From contig NC_091871.1 of NCBI RefSeq assembly GCF_019399895.1, forward strand, positions 2,323,001 through 2,387,000: DNA of 64,000 bases, in the 5' to 3' direction. Source of the DNA: Cardiocondyla obscurior. Lineage: Eukaryota; Arthropoda; Insecta; Hymenoptera; Formicidae. Under the pieces are notes generated by a model that saw only the letters and a list, made by a program, of their open reading frames with translations, ran no database searches and was not told the origin of the DNA. Below, piece by piece: positions 24,230 through 34,500 of this stretch; position 1 is the first letter of the stretch; every line of letters begins with the position of its first letter. Made by a program: the position numbers and the translations under genes.

Positions 24230-25657
24230 TTACAGTATACATTCAGCAATCTTTGATGGAATCGCAAACTTGTTGGGATTCTGTTCGAGTAAACAAGCTA
24301 GGAGACGTGGGACAGAGAGAACAGTGCCCGATATCACCGCAGGAAAATCCCTGCCTGTGGGTGTTTGATAAGCAATTAGTAATCTTTTACTGAGATACTC
24401 TCCATATGTAGATATGTAACCAATTTCAATGTACTGATTTAAGAATGGGGACCACATTTCGAAAGATACGCGCATTTCCTCGGAAGATTGCAATTCGGAT
24501 GCGGGCCGTGCAACGACACGATAATGATCGCATAGATCGTCGTACAATCTGCATACGGTTTCTAAAAGTTCCTCAAACAACATCCTATAATCCTCGCTTT
24601 TTGCATCCTTCACCATGACAAAGACATGCGCTACCGAAGCTTGAGACGCTGTGAATAAACCGCAGTTGTGGAAATCTTGTGAAAACGGCGTGTACTGTCT
24701 ACCAGTGGAAAAGTACTTCAAAGGAAACTTCTTGGGATCAATTAATTGTTTCGTATGCATTGCTAAGAAGGAAATTAAGCTTGCACCGCCGACTAGATGC
24801 ATGCGATTCGGCGAATCTCTCTCGATCTCATTGTGATTTTCTATTATAAAAGCGGCCATGGGATCCTCGTGATTTAAACCAGATGCTTCCACTAGAAGAC
24901 TACGACCGAAATCCGTCCCGATTATCCTCACCATATTGTTTTCATCAAAAATTCGGCCTGCATACGCTAACACAGCGAGCTCGAACAAGACCGCATTGTT
25001 GCTCAAGTAATAACACATAGGATTCTTAAAGTCTAATAGTTTTAAATCTGTTCCAATGTCAATGTGACTTTTTTTATTCTCTGATATTTCAGGCACGCTG
25101 CCGACACTTTTTAATGTTATCGGTTCATTAAAAGGTGTATTAAGATCCAACTCATTCGGTAATTTCAAGAGATTTCCTACTACATCATCATCCATATCGT
25201 GGATCGCTTCCTTCATAGCCTTTAGATCTTCCCGCACAATCCTGTTCTGCATTCGCAACTTTAACACCTCTTGTTCCTGCTCAGAAGTAAGTTCGCCACT
25301 TTCCGACAGAGTTTTTATGCGATCGGTAAGTTCTTTACTATGTTCCTCCAGCGCATATTTATCAGCGACCATTTTTACATAAAAATCCCATTTTTCTTTT
25401 AACTTAACGACGTCTACGTCCATTCCGCGTAATGTAAGGTTTTTCTGTAGTTTCTCTAAATTGTTGAATCTTTCGTCAAAATCTAGATACGGCGACAGGT
25501 AGGCAAACGTCTTGTTAGCTTTATTACCAGTAATATACAATGCCGAGCTATAGTTTTTTCCAAAGTTTGGAGAGATAATTCTTTGATAAACATCACGCAT
25601 TAAAGTTCTATAGGTACGCTTTAAAGCGTAAGTAAATGTACATGAAACATTAATCAT
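24230..25657 (-). CDS. Slimp: Seryl-tRNA synthetase-like insect mitochondrial protein
   Basis: A single uninterrupted frame of 475 residues starts at the ATG at 25657. The N-terminus (SCTFTYALKRTYRTLMRDVY) is basic and hydroxylated like a mitochondrial presequence. Residues of about 70-150 form the long coiled-coil tRNA-binding arm typical of seryl-tRNA synthetases. The rest has the class II fold outline, but catalytic motifs are eroded: motif 2 FRxE appears as FSTG, the HQFxKxE stretch as SQASVAH, and motif 3 as SVPRLLACLLE. That fits SLIMP, a paralogue of mitochondrial SerRS described in Drosophila that does not aminoacylate, forms a heterodimer with SerRS2 and affects mtDNA maintenance. 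Its start is only 77 bp from the stop of the upstream ZNF593 gene on the same strand. No intron is needed. Confidence 0.92.
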   Translation of the reverse strand: MINVSCTFTYALKRTYRTLMRDVYQRIISPNFGKNYSSALYITGNKANKTFAYLSPYLDFDERFNNLEKLQKNLTLRGMDVDVVKLKEKWDFYVKMVADKYALEEHSKELTDRIKTLSESGELTSEQEQEVLKLRMQNRIVREDLKAMKEAIHDMDDDVVGNLLKLPNELDLNTPFNEPITLKSVGSVPEISENKKSHIDIGTDLKLLDFKNPMCYYLSNNAVLFELAVLAYAGRIFDENNMVRIIGTDFGRSLLVEASGLNHEDPMAAFIIENHNEIERDSPNRMHLVGGASLISFLAMHTKQLIDPKKFPLKYFSTGRQYTPFSQDFHNCGLFTASQASVAHVFVMVKDAKSEDYRMLFEELLETVCRLYDDLCDHYRVVARPASELQSSEEMRVSFEMWSPFLNQYIEIGYISTYGEYLSKRLLIAYQTPTGRDFPAVISGTVLSVPRLLACLLEQNPNKFAIPSKIAECIL

Positions 25658-25734
25658 TATCTTAATTTCAATTCTTTCTCACGCAATAATAAAAATACAA
25701 CAATTCAAAATAAATTATAGTCTCTATTGTCGCT

Positions 25735-26473
25735 TTACTCGTTAATTTTCATCACTTTAACGCTTGGCTCAGTATTAGAGTCCATTTTGTCGAGTTTTTC
25801 TCGCGTTACGGTTTCAATTTTACGTTTCTGTGGCGCAATGTAGCTCCCCTTGCCTGATGCTCTTTCTGACTCCTCAATGGTATATGGCTCTAACTCGAGC
25901 GCTTTTATTCGACGTTTGTGTACCTTGGTGTTGAAGTGAGTATGCAAAGCAGTATCATTTATGAAATATCTCCTGAAAATCAAATCAAAGGTATGATAAT
26001 TTTATTATTATGAACATCATAATCGAACGTAAGATTGTGATTACCCAAATTGCGATAAGATTTAACAATTTGAACTTTTTTAAATGGCAAAACAATTCAG
26101 AATTTTTAATAATCCGTCGTCTTTTTCATTAATTTTTCTCGCTAAAAAAATTAGGTTAGGTTACCGTGAAACTTACGCGCAATGTACGCAATAATGCTGG
26201 GCTGCGCCCGGCTTGTCAAAATCTGCTTCCTGGTTCAACAGCTTTTTCGTGTTCTCTTCTTTCAAGTCTTCGTCGATCTAAAAGTCACGGCCCGATTAAT
26301 TAGCAAGCAATGACGCAAACACGTCGCGAGTCATCCACGTGCGTCAAAGAGGTTACGGTTGATCACAATCGACCGCGACTCACCTCGTCCAAGTCTTTCT
26401 TTCGTCGTTTCGTTCGCCAGCCTTTTTTCAAGTGTGTGTCACCTCTGTGATACTTCTTACGTTTGTACGTCAT
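25735..26473 (-). CDS. ZNF593: ZNF593/Bud20-type C2H2 zinc-finger protein
   Basis: Minus-strand exons 26473-26384, 26277-26177 and 25972-25735 join in phase to give 142 residues. The N-terminus is very basic (MTYKRKKYHRGDTHLKKGWR), then an acidic DLDE/EIDEDLKEE linker. One zinc finger (CVHCARYFINDTALHTHF, followed by HKRRIKAL) leads into the ELEPYTIEESERASGKGSY signature. Yeast Bud20 and human ZNF593 are shuttling factors for export and maturation of the pre-60S ribosomal particle, and the size and single finger match. The gene is head-to-head with ARID2, with about 2 kb between starts, and its stop is 77 bp from the Slimp ATG, so the two may share a transcript. No canonical AATAAA lies in that gap. 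Confidence 0.92.
26151..26163 (+). repeat. Short TTAGG-type telomere-like tract in a ZNF593 intron
   Basis: TTAGGTTAGGTTA is two and a half copies of the common insect telomere unit, within the 204-bp intron 2 of ZNF593 (25973-26176). It is too short to claim a telomeric origin. Confidence 0.4.
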
Positions 26474-27550
26474 TGTTAAACTTTCGTAATCTTAACCCGG
26501 ACGATTTTGACGGTGTCCGCCACGTGAGAAACGTTCAAGTATCGATGAACGCAGTTGACTTTCGTGATCAAAGGCGTGTCTCGTGAAAACCGAATTCTTA
26601 CGGTCTAATTTGTGCAAAATTTAATATATATATCAAAGCAGAGTTAAAAATAAACGAGGAGGAAAAAGTAAGGAATACCTTTCGTGCGAGAATCATGGAA
26701 AATAATTAAAATTGCTCGAATTACAACGACAAAAGCGTAAGGGCGACGTTTGAATTTACCGCATTTTGCGCCCAGTTCGCGGGCAAGCCGCGCTCGGGCG
26801 CCGGTAGATGGCGGTGAGGTATGACGAAGCAGGTCACGCGCCTAGCGTCAGTCGACAGCGTTAATTCAAACGGGGTGCGCGTTAGGCGAGTGGTGGGGGC
26901 ACTCATCCATTTTGAAAGTAAAAACGTACTGTGCGATCGGAGATTTCGGACGGTCGAACGGTCGGGCGCGCGCGCGAGGGTAAAAAAGCCGTGGGACACG
27001 CCGCGAGGGTACCGGAGGCCTGTACGTGCGTGTGGCCGCGCGTAAAATGACGTAGAGCGTCGCGTCGGGCCGTCAGCGCGCGCGCCTGCCTGCCGACGAC
27101 GTGCCGTCTACGTGTGCGTGTGCGTGTGTACGCGCGCGGACGCCGGGAGTGTGTGCGCGTCCGTTCGTGTGTCTGTACGGTGAGCGGAAACGGTGCGCGG
27201 TGTGCCGTCGCGGCGCGCGTCGTAGCGATCGGGCGGTAGCGTACGGGAAATTGGCCGCGGTGGCTTCGCCAATGGATGCCAGGCAGCACGGGACGCCATT
27301 TTGATATACGGGCGCACGTCAAGCGCTTCGCCTCGCTCACGCAGTGAAACGCGAGTCCGCTCACCGCCGGCCTGCGTTGGGACACGCCGCGGGGCCGAAT
27401 TCGGGCGTTACGCGAGCTGGCCGGGCAACGTGAGGCGGCTGCTGGCGTGCTGCGTGGCGCAACGGATTCCCCGTGAGTTTCGTTGACAAGTGACAGGTGA
27501 ATCGATCGAAGCCTACGAGAGAAAGAGAGAGAGCGAGGCTCTTGGTCGTT

Positions 27551-27632
27551 CATCGTCGTTCATCGTCGTCGTCGTCGTCGTCGTCGTCGTCATTGTCGCC
27601 GCCGTCGCCGTCGTCGTCGCCGTCGCGTTTGT
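27551..27632 (+). repeat. GTC/GCC trinucleotide tract
   Basis: This is an interrupted run of GTC triplets turning into GCC-GTC, in the likely 5' leader of ARID2. Confidence 0.8.
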
Positions 27633-27680
27633 TGCCGAGCCGAGAGCGGAACGAGCGGGGCGCCGAGACGAGCCGAGCGG

Positions 27681-27765
27681 TACTGTGTCGTGTCGTGCCG
27701 TGTCGTACCGTACTGTGCTGTGCTGTACTGTACTATACTGTACTCTACTCTACTGTGCCGTGTCG
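27681..27765 (+). repeat. Degenerate pentamer array, 17 units
   Basis: Seventeen consecutive 5-bp units stay in perfect register (TACTG, TGTCG, TGTCG, TGCCG and so on). All start with T and nearly all end in G, with A/G and C/T variation inside. It lies in the presumed 5' leader of ARID2. Confidence 0.8.
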
Positions 27766-28463
27766 CGCATCCCGCGCGTGAACGCGAGTCGTTGGCTCGC
27801 TCGGTGCTGTCCATCCTCTCCCCGGTGGCGAATTTTCGTGCACGCGCCGCGCGCGAGCCTCGTGGACCCGCTGCGCTTGGACGCTCCGACGCACGGGAGC
27901 GTCGTACGGTGTTACGCGGGCGATCCGGGGGCGGCGGTACGCCAGGGAAAAGCCACCGCCGTCGTCGCCGTCTCGTTTCGCGCGCGCGAGCGACTCGAAC
28001 CAGGCGGAATAAAGAGAGACGGATAGTGCGTGCGCGTGTGTGTGTGTACGAGAGAAAAGAGGCGGCGGAGAAGGCATACGAGAGACAGAGACAGAACTAG
28101 CGAGAAGAAAGAGAGACAAGGAGAGTTCGCGAGACGTTCGGCATCGAAGAGGCCACCGGCCGACTTGGGTGCAGGACAAGACGACCCGATGTCGGGAGCG
28201 GGTCGCGACCCCGTGTCGACCCGCGGTCGCCCCCGTCCCCGCCTTCGTCCCCGCACGTCGTCGTCGTCGCCGCCGTCGTCGCCGTGCGTCGTCAGAGCAG
28301 CCGCAGGACGTTCATCGCGTAAATGTGCCCCCGTGCGCGCCCATGTGCTGCACCTCCTTCTGCCGTTCTGCCCGCTGCCCCCGCGTGCCCTGTAAACCCG
28401 GAGCACACCACCACCCCCGACTAGCACGCAACCCGCACACGCGCGCAACTCGTACCCGTGAAC

Positions 28464-28555
28464 ATGGCCAAGATCCTCAACAAGGACCCCGTCACGTACG
28501 AGAAGGAGAGGGAGAACTTCCTCAAGGACCTCCGACACTTCCACGAGACCCGAGG
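28464..28555 (+). CDS. ARID2: ARID2 exon 1 (start of ARID)
   Basis: It encodes MAKILNKDPVTYEKERENFL and FHETRG, the first helix of the ARID, and ends GG|GTGAGT in phase 2. It joins to 29729 to give RGTLFKKTPKINGKDIDLYL. Confidence 0.93.
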
Positions 28556-31500
28556 GTGAGTCCAAGTCGCATCTCTCGCTCCTCATTTCTAACGTTTCTT
28601 CACCGAGTTCTCTCACCCGCGAGAATCGCCCCCGCGGTCTCGAAGCACGTTCGCTCTCCAGCCTTAAATCGCGCCTCTCTTTTTCCTCGCCTCTCCCCCT
28701 TCCCCCTTTCCCCCCCGTACAACCGCGATTGACGATCAGAAGCCGCAACGACGCGGCGGCCGCGCGCGTTGAGGTTAGGTTCGCCTTCGTTCCCCCGACT
28801 CGGTTCAGTTTTGAGGACAAAGGTTCTTTCACGGTTTCCCGTTTACCGGCTGTGTCTCCGCGTGGCGATTTCGCACGCGGGCCCACGAGGAAAACGCCTA
28901 GCGGAAAATCGTGGGCCTCGGTACGTGTGGATACTTTGCCCTTAAGCGCACGCACACATCCGCAGAGCAATTACCGCGTTATTGTGTCTGTGCCCATTAG
29001 TGTTCTTCCTCACTTAAATCGACGGCGAAAGAACAAACGAAACTGGTACAAGTAGACAAAGTGTATTTTAATATTTAACTTTGATGCGATTACATAAAAA
29101 TATTTTTTTTTTGTAATTTTTGCAAAACTTTTTTACGACTCGCTATTATTTGAAAACTATGCTAGCTGCGAGCGCAACCATGTGGACAATTACCACGTAT
29201 TTCGTGCTGAGAGACACTCTTGAAATGCACGACGATATAATGCAGTACGTTGTAAGCGTCCTGTTGCCGTTCGGTTTAGTGCAGATCTTATATCGCGATT
29301 ACGTGACCCGTGATTTTTTTTTTCTTTTTTTTCTTTCTTTTTTTTTTGTGACACGAAAACGGAAATAACGCGCGTTACGCGCTCGGTGTTTCGTAAGACT
29401 TGTCATTTATTTTTGCGATTTTTAAAATTAATCAATTAAATTTCGCATTGAGATTCTGCGAATGCAAACATTTGTGTTGCAAGTTTTGTAAAAAAAAATA
29501 TATATAATTATTGCATATTCCGTCTTTAATCGCGAAACTTTAGCACAAACAATTTTCTTTTTTTTACTTCGAATAAGGAAAGTTTATTTTAACATAATAG
29601 TCATTTTCAATACAACGTTGTCGATTACTTTTTTTTTTGTTTATTAGATAATTAAATTATTAAATGCAGTATAAAAAATCACCAAGGTTTTGCAGTATTT
29701 CTAAAGTACGTTTCTTTTCTGATTTCAGGACTCTCTTCAAGAAGACTCCGAAGATAAATGGGAAGGATATAGATCTGTATTTGCTTTATGTGGTGGTGAC
29801 CGCTCATGGAGGATGGATTAAGGTGAGTTTTTCTTTCGTCAGACCTTTTTATTTTAACAAAAATATTTTAATTACATGTATTGCGGAGCGTCCAATTAGT
29901 CGACGTGTACCTAATTATATTTAAGGAAAAAAAAAAAGAGAAAAATTTTTCATGTATCTACGGATTAATGTTAACGATGTTTTTTATATCTCGCCGCAAA
30001 GTATTGCTTAACAAGACGTGCAAAACCACCGCGGCATTGTTACACAATGAAAAATAATCCCGTTGTGTGTATAATGCCACGCGCCGCGGCGCAGTTTATA
30101 ATTAACGATTAAGGAGTGCACTGAATTCCGGCGATAAATAATTGTTTGCAAAATCACCGTGGTCCGCCATCTCGTTTCGGTAAAACCGTCGCGCTTTGAT
30201 TGAAGGTCCGTGCCAAACAAAACGCGAAATGAATTTTCGCGAGGCTCGCTTTTAATTAGCATCCGGTTGCAATTGATTTTGCCGGAACCGAAGTCGACGT
30301 TACGTAAAAACGTGCCGAGCGCCTGAGAATAATATCGAGAATACTGTCAAAGGTATGAAACGTATCGATGAATGTGTCCGTACATTTCTTTCGGGAGCTG
30401 TCTAGTTTTTTTTTTTTCTTTCTGTTTTTTTTTCAACGTTAAAAATTATATTTTTGAAAAGCTAAAAAAAAATCTAAACGGTGTCGCGTACACATGCTGT
30501 TTTATATTTAACGATCGGTACACATACAATATATAGGGTGGGCGATTAAATTACTTCTTAATTATTTCAAAAAAAAAAATTAACCGAACGATTTTATTTG
30601 TCTCTCTCGCAATTTGCGTAGGTAGGTAGGCTCGCGCGTTCCCCGGCTACTTATTCCCCGAGTGCAATTTGATCTTTGAGCGATCGAGAGTGCTTTTTAG
30701 GCGTTACGCAACCGTGCGAGCGGTACGTGATTTCCGAAATGCCGATCTCGCGTCTCACACTTGGCGATAGTACCATTATAAGTGCGACTAACTATAACTT
30801 GGGAGAATTTGGCATCGGCGGAGCAGATAGCGCGGGCAGAGACGTGGCCCAGATTCCGTCGCACATGGGAGCTCGGTGGAACATTTAATTTCTTCGGTGA
30901 TAATCGCGTGTCCTCGCATTCACGCCGGGGATTCTCGTGACGGATCCGCGCGGATATTTTTGCGCGATAACGCGCGATCCGCGGGCTGGGTGGGCTTTCG
31001 CGGAGCGGCGCGCTTCGCCGTCGCGTCAATTTTCCGGGCGACACGCGTCGCGGCACCGTGAAAACCGCGCTATTGTCGCGTCGCTTTCTTTACGAGCGTG
31101 GCCGCGGCGAACGAGAGAAGCCGATACTACGCGCGATTTCGCTGCGGTATTTACGACCGATTTGATTACTGAAGCCGACTCTCTCGTAACGACGAAGGTA
31201 GTTCTCCGGGCGCGTTTGGTGAAATCGCGCGGGGGCGATAAGCGACCGCGCTGTGGGGTGTCAGTGGTTATCACGCTCGCGTTCTCGCCGCCGTCGGTCC
31301 GCTCTTTATTCGTCGGCATCGCGACGATTCAAAGTAGTCCTCCCGCAAACGACTCGAATTCACGGATCGGCTATTTCAACCACCGCGTCTCTTTCATCTT
31401 TTCGCGCGACGACGTGTTATCAGCCCCCGAAGCGCATTCGTATCGTCCGCGATGACATAACTCGGTGTGTCGCGACTTTAAACGCCTCCTACCGCTCTTC

Positions 31501-34500
31501 GCGCGCTTATTTTTCTTCGGAGAGAACGCAGCGGCGTCCAGTGATCAAAGATACATATACGAGAGATGACGAGTCTAAATTGGGAGAGGCGTCAAAGGTT
31601 AATAACTTCTCCCGTGTTGTCAACCGTACGATAATTATAATGTTGCACCTCTCCTTGCGAAACGGGACGATTTTAGGATCGAAGGTTCGTGTGATCCTTC
31701 GACTATTTTCGCGGCATTGATTATCGTACTTGGATAGCACGGTCCAGTATCGTTACGTCGCGATTCCAATCGATATGCGAGCCCGTGGTATAGCGTGATA
31801 TCACATCGTGCGGACGCTTATGTAGATTATTAGCCGAGCATGGGGTGCGCGCCATTCGTGATCGCCGGTTTGAGGACTGAATGCGGGAATGGTCCGCGTC
31901 GATATCGGACGCTTAGATGAAAACATTAGGACGTGGATGTGACGTGGGGGGTCAAGGTCGTTCGTGGAGGTGCCACACCAGGGCGGGTGAGATAGATCAT
32001 GAGAGGCAATGGTAAAGAGAAGGGAGAGGAAAAGGCGGCGGGGAAGAGGCCAGGGAAAGCAGAGAAAGAGAACGAAGGGGGAAAGAGAATGGGAGGTGGA
32101 GAAGCAGAGAGTTCCAAGTGGAGGTGGTGCGAAGGCTAGCTTCGTCTCTCAACAAGTGTGATCGAACCTCGAAGCCCCCGTCGCTAACTATATGACGTGC
32201 AAACTGGCCCGGCTGCGGTCGGAATGCCTCGCGCGAATAGCTTCCAGCGTCGATAATTACCGCTCGCCTACGCTCGCGTCCGTCTCCAGATTCGCGTAAA
32301 CGAGCTCGTCGTCGAAGTTTCAGGCGTCGAGTCTTCGGGTAACATCCAGTTTTAAACGCGAGGGACTTTCGCCCGCGTGAAAGTGAAGTCGCGAATCGGG
32401 CAGAGGTAGCTTTGGAAACGAATTATAGAGCGCGACCGTTTTCGGATTGGAAGTGAATGAAAATTTAATCGAGCCGGAGAGGAAATCGGGCGCGCCTCTC
32501 GTCGAGACGTTTAATTAAAAAAAAAAAAAAAGAAAAGAATAAAAGAAAATGACGCTTGGACGATTATAATTATCTTTAGCGAGGAATCGTCGGTTAATCG
32601 GTGTTGCAATTGCGACGGTATCACCGTCGACGACGACGTCAAGTTACTCCCTTTGTACGTGGACTTCGCTCTTGCGTTCGGAGCATCGGGTTTACCGCGA
32701 ACAGCGTGTTGCGTTACTGGCGAAATTATTGTCCGCGGTTTGCTCGGCGACGGTTCGGCTCGCGCGACAAAATCTACGCCGATTCGGTCGGCCGTCTTTC
32801 GCAGAGGTGGCCGTACTTTGCGGAAAGTTCAGTAAGCCCGGAGAAAATGCGAGCGAGAAAGAGAGACGGGGGAGAGGGGGAGGAGAGAAAGAGAGCTTTG
32901 CGGATTCTCTAAAGCTGCTTTTGTCTACGCCGCCCGCCTACCGCACCGGCGGAAGCTACCGCGCCGAGCTGTAATTAGTGTTTTACAGACGGCGGTACTG
33001 AGACGACGAAGGATTAGTACTTATAAAAATGGCTCAATTTTATTTTATTTTATTTTATTTTTTTTTTCCCTACGTTGGAAAATCTCTCGGAGTCAGCTGC
33101 ACTCGACGGTTCTCCGTGACCGAATTAATTAAACGGCGGGTTCTTCGGAGAAAATTATTATTTCTTACGCAACGACTTTAGAACATCTTCGTTTGTCATC
33201 AATTTTTAAATGCACCGTACAGTCGTGGTTATCCGCAAGTGACGAATATAGTTGGATAGTTTGATAAACGTTAATTACCAACAGTTTTTTTTTTTTTTTT
33301 TTTCCGACGCATTTAATCTGCGGGGTTCAGGTAGAAGCGTAGCTGATCAACGTCGGCGTGACTATAATTGACCGTGTCATTTCTACGGGAGAGTCGTGGA
33401 AGCTTTCACGCGCTCTGCATGCATTAAAGTTCGGGACGTCTGGTCTTGCATAAACTCTTCGCTCTCTTGGTAGAGACAACCTTGATGGTATTAGAAACTC
33501 GGCAGTCTGTGCGGCGGAGTCGACGCGTTAAAACCAGACTCCATTTGAAAATCCGCGGTGGAAAGAAAAAGGACTCCGCCGGCCGCGTTATCTTGCTCTT
33601 GGTGGCTTGCAGCTTTGTCTACCGTGTGCATTCAGGTGCCGATACGTTTAACATCGCGAGCACGCACGCCGCCGCCGTGCATCTACACCGTTTTCCTCAA
33701 ACGATTCCATTCTTTCGCGCGTGCAAACGATACCGAACCCGTGGCGCCTTTGTGATCTCGCCCGGACACTCGTCGCCGATATCGGTTCTTTGGTCTCGGT
33801 GTCGCTCTCGCCGGAGAGCCGAGGAGCGCGAAAATCTGCGTAATCGTATTACGTACCACAAAGCGTCGTTATATCAATAATTCGCTCTCGTATTACGTAA
33901 GGTCCTCGAGATGGCATACCGTAGACCGAATGATATTGGTAATCGAACGCACGGCGTTATTAGGCAGGATCGCGATGAACGCTGGCGTCTTGCTCGATGA
34001 GGATGAGTCCCACCTTGCTCCGTGATCACCGAATTTAACGTCGGCCTTTAACGCGCGAAGATGATGTAAGATGATTTTACCTAGAAGCGCGCTTTGTAGC
34101 ACCGGCGCCGAAATGAACGCGGCTAGCGGAAGCGTTCTACATAAATTACTCGCGGCCTTTCAAAATCTCCTCGCTCCCAGCACTTGACAAAATATGATCC
34201 GAAATTTCTGAAACACCTAAAAATACCGAAGCCGCGCCGCGGCGGCGTAGAGGAGGCGCGAGGATGGTGAGCGTGTTAAAAGCTCTTGGGCTTCGCGCGC
34301 GCCGTCACAAAATTCGTCCTCTCAAACTGTAAAAGGGTATACGAGTCGGCTCTCTCCCGCAACTAACGAAGCGGATGCATTCTAATCCCGAGCGGTTCGG
34401 GAAGCCGTCTCTTCTCGAGCCCGATGCCACGGAGATGCGTCGGGGCATTAAAAGCCCTCGCCACATTCTCTCTCTCTCTCTCTCTGTCTATATATCTATC

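Larger units (their letters stand above)
26474..28463 (+). promoter_or_regulatory. CpG-rich divergent promoter and 5' leader of ARID2
   Basis: From about 26750 to the ARID2 ATG the DNA is extremely CpG-rich. It holds CGCCATTTT (27294-27302), a match to the YY1/Pho core, a GTC/GCC triplet tract (27551-27632), a 17-unit pentamer repeat (27681-27765) and another GTC/GCC tract near 28255-28285. Overlapping Arg/Ser-rich frames on both strands are composition artefacts. The ZNF593 promoter must lie at the left edge of this region. No exon other than a likely non-coding ARID2 leader is supported. Confidence 0.55.
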
